Below are positions 34,728-43,372 of a stretch of DNA of 64,000 bases, piece after piece (the first letter of the stretch is position 1; each line of letters starts with the position of its first letter). The notes beneath the pieces are model-generated. The model had not been told where the DNA came from. It worked only from the letters and a program-made list of their open reading frames with translations, and did not search any database. The translations under genes were made by a program, and so were the position numbers. This DNA comes from Ancylobacter amanitiformis (GTDB lineage Bacteria > Pseudomonadota > Alphaproteobacteria > Rhizobiales > Xanthobacteraceae). Location: assembly GCF_030814815.1 (NCBI RefSeq), contig NZ_JAUSVR010000014.1, positions 1 to 64,000 of the forward strand, in the 5' to 3' direction.

Positions 34728-34761
34728 ATTGGATACAATTATCGATAATTCAGTATCCAAT
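34728..34761. promoter_or_regulatory. Nested palindromic operator candidate
   Basis: ATTGGATAC and GTATCCAAT flank a second perfect palindrome, AATTATCGATAATT, giving a 34-base symmetric site in AT-rich DNA. It lies between the divergent ABC transporter operon and the TctC-type gene, so one regulator may control both. The GTATCC/GGATAC core fits GntR-type sites in general form; the regulator is not in the adjacent DNA. Confidence 0.6.
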
Positions 34762-34962
34762 GTGTCCGTGCCGCGCGGTGATGACGGCCGATCGCGCCAG
34801 AAAATCGCTCGAAATCGCCCCTCGGCCGCCCCTTGGCCCATTGTCCTATGCCGGGGACATTGAGCGATGGCGGCAAATCGCTCACGTTAGGACATCACGC
34901 GCGACTGCCTGTCCCCCGGGCGGCGGCTCGCGCCAATGGGTCACAATCGGGAGAACGCCTTC

Positions 34963-35925
34963 ATGTTACGTACGATGTTCGCCGCCGCGGCGGCCGCGCT
35001 GCTGACGCTGTCGCCGGCGCTCGCACAGGATTTTCCGACCCGGCCGGTCACCATGGTGATCCCCTTCGCCGCCGGCGGCTCCACCGATCTCGTCGGCCGG
35101 CTAATCGCCGAGCGCATGACCGCCGAACTCGGCCAGACCGTGGTGGTGGAGAACAAGGGCGGGGCGGGCGGCAATCTCGGCGCCGCGCAGGTCGCCAAGG
35201 CCAGTCCGGACGGCTACACCATCCTCATGGGCACGGTCGCGACCCACGCGCTCAACCCCGCGCTCTACAAGAAGATGCCCTATGACCCGGTGACCAGCTT
35301 CGCGCCTGTGTCGCTGCTGGTGATCGTACCCAACGTGCTGGTGGTGAACCCGGAATTCCCGGCCAAGACCACGGAGGAGCTGATCGCGCTGCTCAAGGCC
35401 AACCCCGGCAAGTACAGCTATGCCTCCTCGGGCAACGGCACGCCGCTGCATCTGTCCGGCGAGGTGTTCAAGAGCATGGCCGGCGTCGACATGCAGCACA
35501 TTCCCTATCAGGGCGCCGGGCCGGCGCTGATCGACGTGATATCGGGCCAGGTGCCGATCATGTTCGACAACCTCCCCTCCTCCTCCGGCCACATCAAGTC
35601 GGGCAAGCTGCGCGCGCTCGGCGTGACCACGGCCCAGCGCGCCCCGTCCTTCCCGGACGTGCCGGCCATCGCCGAGGTGCTGCCGGGCTACGAGACCTAT
35701 ACGTGGAACGCGCTGTTCGCTCCGGCCGGCACGCCGCCGGAAGTGGTCGCCAAGCTCAACGCGGCGGCCAACAAGGCGCTCGCCGACCCCAAGGTGCAGG
35801 CGCGCCTCGCCGATTTCAGCGCCACGCCGGTCGGCTCGACGCCGGAAGAACTCGGCGAGCACGTCAAGAAGGAACTCGCCAAATGGGCGCCGATCGTGAA
35901 GGCGTCCGGCGCGCAGCTGGATTGA
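34963..35925 (+). CDS. TctC/Bug-family periplasmic binding protein
   Basis: The 320-residue protein has a Sec signal (MLRTMFAAAAAALLTLSPAL, cut after ALAQ). The mature start DFPTRPVTMVIPFAAGGSTD carries the Bug motif, followed by VVENKGGAGGNLGAAQVAKA. The family delivers carboxylates or other small molecules to tripartite tricarboxylate transporters, but no TctA/TctB membrane genes are nearby, so it is an orphan receptor here. The ATG at 34963 has GGGAGAA upstream; an ATG at 34936 is less likely. It is divergent from the ABC importer and convergent with the DUF1688 gene. Confidence 0.88.
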   Translation: MLRTMFAAAAAALLTLSPALAQDFPTRPVTMVIPFAAGGSTDLVGRLIAERMTAELGQTVVVENKGGAGGNLGAAQVAKASPDGYTILMGTVATHALNPALYKKMPYDPVTSFAPVSLLVIVPNVLVVNPEFPAKTTEELIALLKANPGKYSYASSGNGTPLHLSGEVFKSMAGVDMQHIPYQGAGPALIDVISGQVPIMFDNLPSSSGHIKSGKLRALGVTTAQRAPSFPDVPAIAEVLPGYETYTWNALFAPAGTPPEVVAKLNAAANKALADPKVQARLADFSATPVGSTPEELGEHVKKELAKWAPIVKASGAQLD

Positions 35926-35948
35926 CGAAGGCGCCGCACGGTCATTGA

Positions 35949-35979
35949 ACTCCCTCTCCCCGAGGGGGAGGGGGAGTTT
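35949..35979. repeat. REP-like palindrome
   Basis: ACTCCCTCTCCCC-GA-GGGGGAGGGGGAGTT is a near-perfect hairpin between two convergent genes. It belongs to the same CCTCTCCCC/GGGGAGAGG class as 31951-32048 and may also act as a terminator. Confidence 0.65.
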
Positions 35980-36015
35980 GGCCGGTTCGGCACGCCCGGT
36001 CGCGCCAGGCTGGCC

Positions 36016-37365
36016 TCAGAACACCGTGCCGTCCGCGTCGATGGCGATGGGCGGCGGGCCGGCGGGCGGGCGGCGCTCGGCGGCGATGCGCCGGCCGGCC
36101 GTCCAGGTGCCGCCCTGCAGCAGCTTGGCGAGGGGGAACAGCGAGGCATCGAGCCCCAGCTGCCCGCGCACCTCGTCGGCCAGCCGGTCCATCAGCGCCA
36201 CGGTCAGCGCCCGCCACTCCACGACCAGCTCGGATGAGACGGCATGTTTCTGCGCCGGATCGATCGGCGCGCGCGGCACGATCAGCCCGAGATCGACCAG
36301 CAGGCCGCCATTGCGGTATTCCGGCAGCGCGGTCAGCGCATCGAGCTCGGTAACGGCGAGGCCGGCGGTCTCGAACGGCTCCAGCAGCGAATAGGTCAGC
36401 CACTGCGAGAGCTTGTGAAACGGCACGATGCCGTTCGAGCGGTCCGGCACCGTCACCGCGGGATGGCGGCCGACATCACCCAGCGCCACACCGTCGACGC
36501 TCACCCCGGACGGCCAGATCACCGACAGCCCGTCCAGCAGCGCCTCAAGGATGCGCGCCGCCGGCAGCCGGCCGAGCCGCGCCTGCGGCGCCAGCGCGTC
36601 ATAGAGATGGCCCGGGCGAAACACGCCGTCACCGAACAGGTCCGGCCGCGCCGCCAGCGCCGCGCCGAGCCGGTTGACCAGCCGCACGCGGCCCTCCAGC
36701 CCGACCAGCGGGTTGGCCTCGCTCACCTGGAAATGAGCGGCGAGCGTGCCCGCATCGAGCCGGATCAACGCCGGCGCGTCGGCGCGCAGCGGGTTGGTCG
36801 GGTCGGAGGAGAAGACGCCGGCCGCGAACATGTTGAAGCTCGCCACCGCCAGCCCTTCCGAGCGGCCGATGGTGAGCCCGCTCGCCTCCTCGTGATAGCG
36901 CCAGGCATCCCCCGCCCCGGCGTCCAGCAGCACGCTCACCACCGCGAGATCGATCATGATGCGGGCGCGCTCGGCCGGCTCGGTGCTCGTCAGCCCCGCC
37001 GCCAGAGCGCCCCAGCGGTCCAGCCCGCCGGCATCGAAATGCCGCCAGCGGCTGTGATAGGGGATGTCCAGCGTGGGATAGTCCTGCCGCGTCACCGCGG
37101 CGACATAGTCGGCCACGGCGCCGAGCGCGCCCTCCTCGACGGTGAAATGCGGCGAGTGACCCGCCAGCACGTGATCGAGCACGAGGTGGCAACGGGCACG
37201 GACGGCGGCCGGCGAGCGCAGCGCGGCAAGTTCGGGCGGGGCGGGTACAGGCGATGTCATGTCGGGCGATATCATGTCGGGCAAGGTCGTGTCGGGCGAG
37301 TTCTTGTCGGGCGAGTTCTTGTCGGGCGAGGTCTTGTCGGGCGAGGTCTTGTCGGGCGAGGTCAT
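36016..37365 (-). CDS. DUF1688 family protein (URC4, uracil catabolism)
   Basis: The 449-residue protein from the ATG at 37365 has a body of about 414 residues from TSPVPAPPELAALRSPAAVR onward that matches the DUF1688/URC4 pattern: VRARCHLVLDHVLAGHSPHF, YHSRWRHFDAGGLDRW and PFHKLSQWLTYSLLEPFE. URC4 is required for the URC route of uracil breakdown; its chemistry is unsettled. The first 35 residues are seven TSPDK-like pentapeptides encoded by a 15-base tandem repeat. The true start could be any of three ATGs (37365, 37275, 37260). It lies next to the URC1-like gene on the same strand. Confidence 0.88.
   Translation of the reverse strand: MTSPDKTSPDKTSPDKNSPDKNSPDTTLPDMISPDMTSPVPAPPELAALRSPAAVRARCHLVLDHVLAGHSPHFTVEEGALGAVADYVAAVTRQDYPTLDIPYHSRWRHFDAGGLDRWGALAAGLTSTEPAERARIMIDLAVVSVLLDAGAGDAWRYHEEASGLTIGRSEGLAVASFNMFAAGVFSSDPTNPLRADAPALIRLDAGTLAAHFQVSEANPLVGLEGRVRLVNRLGAALAARPDLFGDGVFRPGHLYDALAPQARLGRLPAARILEALLDGLSVIWPSGVSVDGVALGDVGRHPAVTVPDRSNGIVPFHKLSQWLTYSLLEPFETAGLAVTELDALTALPEYRNGGLLVDLGLIVPRAPIDPAQKHAVSSELVVEWRALTVALMDRLADEVRGQLGLDASLFPLAKLLQGGTWTAGRRIAAERRPPAGPPPIAIDADGTVF
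37261..37365. repeat. In-frame 15-base tandem repeat at the URC4 start
   Basis: Seven units of GTCGGGCGAGGTCTT type lie back to back, each 15 bases, differing mostly in the last bases. On the minus strand they encode TSPDK, NSPDK or similar. Two units end in CAT, giving alternative ATG starts. Confidence 0.9.
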
Positions 37366-37563
37366 GCTTCGGCTTTCATCGGGCAGATTTCATCGTGCGG
37401 ACTGGATCGTGAGCACCGGGAGGAACCGGACGGCAACCGGCTCCCGCCTCCCCGGAAGAGGGGTGGGGCGAGGGCGAACCGACGTTTCATCGCCGCTCCG
37501 CCCTCCGGCCCGGCGCGCGGGGCCACCTCTCCCCAACGGCGGGAGGAAACGGCCGGAGCGGGC

Positions 37564-38832
37564 CTATTCCTCCAGTCCGCGCCCCTGCGTGACGTCATAC
37601 TGGCTCTGGAAGCCGACATTGTAATAGCCCGCCGACACCTTCGCCTCCATCTCGACGCGGGCATCCTGCGGGATGAGATCGTCGGGGATCGGCACCCGCT
37701 CGAGGATCCGGATGCCCGCCCGGTCGAGCGCGTTGAACTTCATGTCGCTCATCGAGGCGAAGCGGTCGATCTGGCGGATGCCCAGCCAGTGGAACACGTC
37801 CGGCATCAGTTCCTGGAACCGCATGTCCTGCACGCCGGCGACGCATTCGGTACGCTTGAAATAGGTTTCCGGCAGGTCGCCGCCCTCCTGCCGCTTGCGG
37901 GCATTGTAGACGAGGAACTTCGTCACCTCGCCCAGCGCGCGACCTTCTTTGCGGTTATAGACCACGAGGCCGACGCCGCCCTTCTGCGCCATCTCCACGC
38001 AGAGTTCGATGCCATGGGCGAGATAGGGCCGGCAGGTGCAGATATCGGAGGAGAACACGTCGGAGCCGTTGCACTCGTCATGCACGCGGCAGGCGAGCGG
38101 GGTGATTCCGTCACCGATCCGCGAAGGCTCGCCGAACATGTAGAGCGTCATGCCGCCGATGGGGGGCAGGAACACCTTGAGGTCGCCGCGCGTCACCAGT
38201 TCGGGGAACATGCCGCCGGTATGCTCGAACAGCGCCCGGCGCAGCGCGCCCTCGGTGACGCCGAAGCGCTCGGCAATGCCGGGCAGGTACCAGACCGGCT
38301 CGATCGCCGCCTTGGTGACGCGCACGTCGCCCTTGGGCCCGATAATGTCGCCATCGACGGCGAGCCGCCCGGCCCTGAGCGCGTCGCGGATCTCCGGCAT
38401 GTCGATACGGGCGCGGGTGATGGCGATGGAGGGGCGCACGTCGAGCCCGCCGGCAATGGCCTCCGGGAAGGCCTCGCCGATCATGTGGCCATACGGGTCG
38501 AGCGAGACGATCTTGCCCGCGTCGCCCCATTGCGGATGCGGGCCGATCGTGTCGGACGGGGCGGTGTTGGTGAGGTCGGCCCTGAAATCGGCCGGCAGGG
38601 CGCCGGCGGCGATGGCGAGCGCGCGATAGATCGCATAGCTGCCGGCATGGGAGCCGATGGCGTTGCGGCGCTTGGGGTCGGTCAGCGTGGCGACGACCGG
38701 CCCGCGCTCGGCGGCGCTGGGCGCCCCCCAGTTCAGCGTGGGGCCGTCGGCGGCGACGCCGGTCGGCGCGCCGTGGGAGGTGAGCACGATGTGATTGCGG
38801 GAACGACCGCCTGCACTGGCATTGACGGACAT
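37564..38832 (-). CDS. GTP cyclohydrolase II-like protein (URC1, uracil catabolism)
   Basis: The 422-residue protein has the C-terminal RibA-like zinc site [20 protein letters not shown] (three Cys) and [18 protein letters not shown]. An N-terminal extension of about 190 residues is absent from ordinary RibA. That architecture is the URC1 type, which in Lachancea kluyveri acts in uracil breakdown rather than riboflavin synthesis. The ATG at 38832 follows a GAAGCGAG sequence; the longer frame upstream is divergent promoter DNA. Partners are DUF1688/URC4 downstream on the same strand and the uracil phosphoribosyltransferase gene divergently upstream, a known bacterial combination. Confidence 0.9.
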   Translation of the reverse strand: MSVNASAGGRSRNHIVLTSHGAPTGVAADGPTLNWGAPSAAERGPVVATLTDPKRRNAIGSHAGSYAIYRALAIAAGALPADFRADLTNTAPSDTIGPHPQWGDAGKIVSLDPYGHMIGEAFPEAIAGGLDVRPSIAITRARIDMPEIRDALRAGRLAVDGDIIGPKGDVRVTKAAIEPVWYLPGIAERFGVTEGALRRALFEHTGGMFPELVTRGDLKVFLPPIGGMTLYMFGEPSRIGDGITPLACRVHDECNGSDVFSSDICTCRPYLAHGIELCVEMAQKGGVGLVVYNRKEGRALGEVTKFLVYNARKRQEGGDLPETYFKRTECVAGVQDMRFQELMPDVFHWLGIRQIDRFASMSDMKFNALDRAGIRILERVPIPDDLIPQDARVEMEAKVSAGYYNVGFQSQYDVTQGRGLEE

Positions 38833-38937
38833 GATTGGCTCGCTTCTCGTCCGGCCGGCGGGCCGGTTCATCGGAAGCACGCAATGTGAGCGCCATTTTG
38901 CCTCGTCCGCAAGGGGGATCACGCAGGGCCCGCGAAA

Positions 38938-38959
38938 AATCGGACGAAACGGTCCGATT
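38938..38959. promoter_or_regulatory. Palindromic operator candidate between URC1 and upp
   Basis: AATCGGAC-GAAACG-GTCCGATT has perfect 8-base arms. It lies in the 268-base gap between the divergent URC1-like and uracil phosphoribosyltransferase genes, the right place for pathway control of both directions. Confidence 0.6.
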
Positions 38960-39100
38960 CTTGTATTGCCCCTCCCGCCTTCCGCGCGGTTGTGGGAAGC
39001 TGGCGGCACACGAGCACCGGCCCGGCCGGCAGCAAAGCGCCTCTTCCCGCGCAGCGCGCCGCCGCCCTCGCCGCCCCACGGTCAACAGAGTTCGCCCCTC

Positions 39101-39778
39101 ATGAACGCTCCCCTCGCCCCCGCGCCCGCCGAGATGCCCGCCGATCTGCCGCCGACCACCGTCGTGGTGGGGCACCCGCTGATCCAGCACAAGCTGACGC
39201 TGATGCGCCGCTCGCGCACGCCGGCCAACGAGTTCCGGCTGCTGCTGCGGGAAATCAGCATGCTGCTCGCCTATGAGGTGACGCGCGACATGCCGACCGA
39301 ACTGATCGAGATCGAGACCCCGCTCACGACCATGCAGGCGCCGGTGCTGGCGGGAAAGAAGCTGTGCCTGGTGTCCGTGCTGCGGGCGGGCGGCGGTATT
39401 CTGGAGGGCATGCTGGAAATCCTGCCGGCGGCGCGCGTCGGCCATGTCGGGCTCTACCGCGATCCGGTCTCGCTGCAGGCGGTGGAGTATTATCTCAAGC
39501 TGCCGCGCGACATTTCCGAGCGCACCGCCATCGTGCTCGACCCGATGCTGGCCACCGGCAATTCGGCCGCCGCCGCCGTCTCCGAAGTGAAGGCGGCAGG
39601 CTGCCAGTCGATCAAGTTCGTCTGCCTGATCGCCGCGCCGGAGGGGCTCAGGACACTGCACGAGGCGCATCCCGACGTCACCGTCTACACGGCGGCGGTG
39701 GATAGCCACCTCAACGACCATGGCTATATCGTGCCCGGCATCGGCGATGCCGGCGATCGCATCTTCGGCACCAAGTGA
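39101..39778 (+). CDS. upp: Uracil phosphoribosyltransferase
   Basis: The 225-residue enzyme makes UMP from uracil and PRPP. It has [40 protein letters not shown], the PRPP loop [17 protein letters not shown] and the C-terminal uracil-binding [17 protein letters not shown]. The first 20 residues are an Ala/Pro-rich extension. The ATG at 39101 is the family start. In the URC route UMP formation is the entry step (URC6 in yeast), so this copy probably feeds the adjacent URC1/URC4 proteins. It is divergent from them across the palindrome at 38938. Confidence 0.93.
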   Translation: MNAPLAPAPAEMPADLPPTTVVVGHPLIQHKLTLMRRSRTPANEFRLLLREISMLLAYEVTRDMPTELIEIETPLTTMQAPVLAGKKLCLVSVLRAGGGILEGMLEILPAARVGHVGLYRDPVSLQAVEYYLKLPRDISERTAIVLDPMLATGNSAAAAVSEVKAAGCQSIKFVCLIAAPEGLRTLHEAHPDVTVYTAAVDSHLNDHGYIVPGIGDAGDRIFGTK

Positions 39779-39889
39779 GGCTGGCGGCGGCGCCTGCCCC
39801 TTGCACAGGCTCCGCCGAAACTTTCGGCGCACCGGCTTCGATCTGCCGCGAATCCGGGCTTTCGCTCCGCCAAAGCGCCGTCTATCCTG

Positions 39890-40003
39890 CTGCTGTCCCT
39901 AGGGTTCCGGCGCCATGTTCGGCGTGTCTGGGCCGAGAGGGACAGCCCGGTGGCGAGACATTCGCCGGGTGCACGGCGGGATAAAAGCCCGGGAGGCTCG
40001 CGC
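39890..40003 (+). promoter_or_regulatory. Guanidine-I (ykkC) riboswitch
   Basis: The conserved ykkC blocks appear in order: CTAGGGTTCCG (39899-39909), TCTGGGCCGAGAGGGACA (39927-39944), then GCACGGCGGGATAAAAGCCC followed by GGGAG (39971-39995). A variable hairpin (CCGGTGGCGAGACATTCGCC) lies between them. These are the guanidine-binding aptamer signatures. The element ends about 95 bases before the ureohydrolase ATG, leaving room for an expression platform, and should switch that gene on when guanidine is present. Confidence 0.93.
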
Positions 40004-40093
40004 GACGCGTTCGCGGAAGAGGCCCCGTTTCGCCGCCCAGGGTCCTTTCCCGAACGCCCGTCGCAGATTGTGACCAGCGAGGAGAGTGACCTT

Positions 40094-41299
40094 ATGCGTC
40101 CGACCCCGATCCGCTCCACCCGTATCGCCGGCCCCGCGCCGGATCGCCAGCGCCGGCGCCGCCACCACCCGAATTTCAACGTCAAGGACATGCAGGGCTG
40201 GAAAGCCCTGGAGGCCGAGGAAGGCCTTTCCGAGCATGGCTGGCGCAAGGAGCAGCAATGGGCGCTCGACATGGGCCTGCCCGGCGCGGATTCGATCAAC
40301 GACAAGTCGATCCCCACCTTCGCGCGCGGCGAACTGCCCCATTTCGCCGGCATCAACACCTTCCTCAAGGCGCCCTATGTCGAGAACGTGCGCGATGTCG
40401 GCAAATATGATGCCGCCGTCATGGGCATTCCGTTCGACAGCGGCACCACCTATCGCCCCGGTACCCGCTTCGGGCCGCAGGGCATCCGCCGCATCTCCGC
40501 GCTCTACACGCCCTATAATTACGAGCTGGGCATCGACCTGCGCGAGCAGATGACGCTCTGCGACGCCGGCGACGTGTTCACCATTCCGGCCAATCTGGAA
40601 AAGAGCTTCGACCAGATCTCCAAGGGCGTCAGCCACGTCTTCTCCTCGGGCGCGCTCCCCGTCATGCTGGGCGGCGATCATTCGATCGGCTTTCCCTGCG
40701 TGCGCGGCATCGCCGAATGCACCTCCAAGCGCATCGGCATCATCCATTTCGACCGCCACATCGACATCCAGGAGAAGGATCTCGACGAGCGCATGCACAC
40801 CACGCCCTGGTACTGGGCGACCAACCTGCCGAATGTCTCGCCCAAGAACCTCGTCCAGCTCGGCATCGGCGGCTGGCAGGTGCCGCGCTACGGCGTGCAG
40901 GAGGCGAGGAAGCGCGGCACCAATGTGCTGACCATCGACGATATCGAGAAGATCGGGCTGGAAAAGACCGCCGAGATCGCGCTCGAACTCGCCTGGAAGG
41001 ATGCCGACGCGGTCTATATCTCGTTCGATGTGGATTCGATCGACTGCGGCTTCGTACCCGGCACCGGCTGGCCCGAGCCCGGCGGCTTCCTGCCGCGCGA
41101 GGCGCTCAAGATCCTCGGGCTGGTCGCCGCGGAAGGGCTGTGCGGGCTGGAGGTGGTGGAGGTGTCCCCGCCCTATGACACGTCCGACATCACCGCCCTG
41201 TTCGGCACCCGCGTGGTGGTGGAGGCGCTCGGTTCCATGGTCGCCCATGGCAAGCTCGGCAGCCACAAGCACATGATCGACAAGCCGGTGAGCTTCTGA
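40094..41299 (+). CDS. Ureohydrolase, probable guanidine hydrolase (GdmH-like)
   Basis: The 401-residue arginase/agmatinase-family enzyme has metal ligands visible in GGDHS (His196), HFDRHID (Asp220, His222, Asp224) and SFDVDSID (Asp312, Asp314), so the binuclear site is complete. Canonical agmatinases have DAH where this has DRH, and it has an N-terminal extension of roughly 100 residues. It also carries DERMHTTPWYWATNLP and GTGWPEPGG, which I recall from nickel-dependent cyanobacterial guanidine hydrolases. Control by a guanidine-I riboswitch strongly supports guanidine to urea plus ammonia. GAGGAG precedes the ATG. A His-rich protein gene follows. Confidence 0.85.
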   Translation: MRPTPIRSTRIAGPAPDRQRRRRHHPNFNVKDMQGWKALEAEEGLSEHGWRKEQQWALDMGLPGADSINDKSIPTFARGELPHFAGINTFLKAPYVENVRDVGKYDAAVMGIPFDSGTTYRPGTRFGPQGIRRISALYTPYNYELGIDLREQMTLCDAGDVFTIPANLEKSFDQISKGVSHVFSSGALPVMLGGDHSIGFPCVRGIAECTSKRIGIIHFDRHIDIQEKDLDERMHTTPWYWATNLPNVSPKNLVQLGIGGWQVPRYGVQEARKRGTNVLTIDDIEKIGLEKTAEIALELAWKDADAVYISFDVDSIDCGFVPGTGWPEPGGFLPREALKILGLVAAEGLCGLEVVEVSPPYDTSDITALFGTRVVVEALGSMVAHGKLGSHKHMIDKPVSF

Positions 41300-41311
41300 A
41301 GGGCTCGACAG

Positions 41312-41427
41312 AACTCCCTCTCCCCCCTCGGGGAGAGGGTCGGGGTGAGGGCCTTCAACGCTCCGCGATCGCAGGGCCCCTCACCAACCCGCTTCGCGGG
41401 CCACCTCTCCCGACGGGGAGAGGAATG
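41312..41427. repeat. REP-like palindromic pair
   Basis: CTCCCTCTCCCCCCTCGGGG is followed by AGAGGGTCGGGGTGAGG, and in inverted orientation CCCCTCACC and CACCTCTCCCGACGGGGAGA. It has the same build as the element at 31951-32048 and lies between the ureohydrolase and His-rich genes. Confidence 0.75.
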
Positions 41428-41441
41428 ACAGGGAATTTTCG

Positions 41442-41951
41442 ATGCACCGCGATCACGATCATCACCACCACGGCGCCGGCGGCCATTCCCACGCGCACGG
41501 CCATCATCACCACGATCACGCGCACGATCATTCGGGCCATAATCACGGCCACGGACCGCGCAAGAGCGCGCAGTGGCAGACCCCGCACCGGCCCGAGGCG
41601 CCCGAGGCGCAGGATCACCCGGCGGGCGAGCCCGATCTCGATCTGGTCGAGACGGCCTTCGTCGAGAGTTTCCGCACCGCCAGCGATCCGACCAGCTTCC
41701 TGCGCCTCGCCCGGGTGCCGTTCGATGCGGTGACGGCGGAGGGCATGCGCGTCAGCCTCTTGCGGGTCGAGACCAGCGAGGCGACCGATGTCGGCTCCGT
41801 CATGCCCCATCTTGGCGGCGGAAGCTCTCGCTACGATCCGCTGCCCGGCGCCATGGCCTCGCGCCGGCGGCAGCTGCGCTTCGTCTATTTCGACGGCCGC
41901 GGCGCCGTGCCGATGACGCTGGCGCAGGTGCGCACCCTCGCGGAGACGTGA
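41442..41951 (+). CDS. Histidine-rich protein, possible nickel chaperone
   Basis: In this 169-residue protein 19 of the first 38 residues are His, in HHHH and HDHAHDH-type runs, as in metal-storage tails of HypB, UreE or CooJ. The remaining 120 residues (DLDLVETAFVESFRTASDPT, FLRLARVPFDAVTAEGMRVS, RQLRFVYFDGRG) form a domain I do not recognise, with no P-loop, so it is not HypB. It directly follows the guanidine-hydrolase-like gene, separated by a REP-like element. Nickel storage or delivery to that enzyme is the natural inference, since HypA/HypB-type chaperones serve cyanobacterial GdmH. Confidence 0.6.
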   Translation: MHRDHDHHHHGAGGHSHAHGHHHHDHAHDHSGHNHGHGPRKSAQWQTPHRPEAPEAQDHPAGEPDLDLVETAFVESFRTASDPTSFLRLARVPFDAVTAEGMRVSLLRVETSEATDVGSVMPHLGGGSSRYDPLPGAMASRRRQLRFVYFDGRGAVPMTLAQVRTLAET

Positions 41952-42005
41952 GCGGGCGGCCTTTTCAATAGGCGCGCCCGATCGCCGCGTTCGTGCTTTC
42001 GCGGG

Positions 42006-42019
42006 TTGATCGGAACCAA
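42006..42019 (+). promoter_or_regulatory. FixK/FNR-type box before hemA
   Basis: TTGAT-CGGA-ACCAA matches the consensus TTGAT-N4-ATCAA in nine of ten positions. Its centre is about 70 bases before the hemA ATG, compatible with activation. Confidence 0.55.
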
Positions 42020-42082
42020 TCCAAAGTTCATGGTGCCCGACAACGAGCCCGCTCCCCCTCCTGCGGGCCGGAGTGGATGCCG

Positions 42083-43309
42083 ATGGATTATGTGAGCTTC
42101 TTCCAGCAGGCCGTCGATGCGCTGAAGCACGAGCAGCGCTACCGGACCTTTGCCGAAATCGAGCGGGACACCCGCCGTTTCCCGCACGCGGTCTGGCACT
42201 CGCCGCAGGGCGAGCGCGACATCGTCATCTGGTGCTCCAACGACTATCTCGGCATGGGCTGCCATGAGAGCGTGGTCGACGCCATGTGCACCACCGCGCG
42301 CGAGGCCGGCGCGGGCGCGGGCGGCACGCGCAACATTTCCGGCAACAGCCACGCCATCGTCGAGCTGGAAGCCGAACTCGCCGACCTGCACGGCAAGGAC
42401 GCGGCGCTGGTCTTCACGTCGGGCTATGTGTCGAACCAGACCGGCATCGCCACGCTGGCGCGCCTCATCCCGGATTGCCTGATCCTATCGGACGCGCTGA
42501 ACCATAATTCGATGATCGAGGGCGTGCGCCAGGCGGGCCGCGACAAGCAGGTCTTCCGCCATAACGACCTGGCCCATCTCGAGGAATTGCTGCGGACGGC
42601 CGGCGCGCGGCCCAAGCTGATCGTGTTCGAGAGCGTCTATTCGATGGATGGCGACGTCGCGCCTCTCAGTGCGATCTGCGACCTTGCCCAGAAATACGGC
42701 GCCATGACCTATCTGGACGAGGTACACGCGGTGGGCATGTATGGCCCGCGCGGTGGCGGCGTCGCCGAGCGCGACGGCGTGATGCACCGGATCGACGTGG
42801 TCGAGGGCACGCTCGGCAAGGCGTTCGGCGTGGTCGGCGGCTACATCGCCGCCGGGCGCGCGGTCATCGATGCCGTCCGCTCCTATGCGCCCGGCTTCAT
42901 CTTCACCACCGCGCTGCCCCCGGCGGTGGCCGCCGCCGCCGCCACCTCGGTACGCCACCTCAAGGCCTCCGGCGTGGAGCGCGCCCGCCAGCAGGCGCAG
43001 GTCGCCAAGGTGAAGCGCGCGCTGGATCTCGCCGGCCTGCCGCAGATCGTCACGCAGACCCATATCGTGCCGATCATGGTGGGCGATGCGGAGGCCTGCA
43101 AGGCGGCGAGCGACATGCTGCTGGCCGATCACGGCATCTATATCCAGCCGATCAACTACCCCACCGTGCCGCGCGGCACGGAGCGGCTGCGCATCACCCC
43201 CGGCCCGTTCCATGACGATGCGCTGATCGCCCGGCTCGCCGACGCGCTCACCGATGTGTGGACCCGGCTCGGCCTCACCTTCGTGGCGCGGGCGGAAGCG
43301 GCGGAATAG
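42083..43309 (+). CDS. hemA: 5-aminolevulinate synthase
   Basis: The 408-residue PLP enzyme condenses glycine and succinyl-CoA, the alphaproteobacterial entry to haem. It has the family start [63 protein letters not shown] and the PLP lysine in [15 protein letters not shown] (about 246). An in-frame ATG six bases upstream is possible. A FixK/FNR-type box lies in the upstream gap, fitting the microaerobic gene block that follows. Confidence 0.96.
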   Translation: MDYVSFFQQAVDALKHEQRYRTFAEIERDTRRFPHAVWHSPQGERDIVIWCSNDYLGMGCHESVVDAMCTTAREAGAGAGGTRNISGNSHAIVELEAELADLHGKDAALVFTSGYVSNQTGIATLARLIPDCLILSDALNHNSMIEGVRQAGRDKQVFRHNDLAHLEELLRTAGARPKLIVFESVYSMDGDVAPLSAICDLAQKYGAMTYLDEVHAVGMYGPRGGGVAERDGVMHRIDVVEGTLGKAFGVVGGYIAAGRAVIDAVRSYAPGFIFTTALPPAVAAAAATSVRHLKASGVERARQQAQVAKVKRALDLAGLPQIVTQTHIVPIMVGDAEACKAASDMLLADHGIYIQPINYPTVPRGTERLRITPGPFHDDALIARLADALTDVWTRLGLTFVARAEAAE

Positions 43310-43372
43310 GCGACGGAACCGGGGGAAGCGGCCGGCTTCCCCGCCCCTGCGCTCGCTCCCTCGCCGTCTGGC

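Noticed and set aside
34963-35925. Complete tripartite tricarboxylate transporter
   Set aside because: Only the binding protein is present; no TctA or TctB genes flank it.
32413-38889. Very long plus-strand frames (816 and 881 codons)
   Set aside because: They are antisense shadows of the ABC transporter and URC genes caused by high GC.
38833-39009. N-terminal extension of the URC1-like protein
   Set aside because: The extra frame covers the divergent promoter and palindrome and has no family match.
41355-41810. Minus-strand frame of 151 codons rich in Val/Ile/Met
   Set aside because: It is the antisense of the His-rich coding region.
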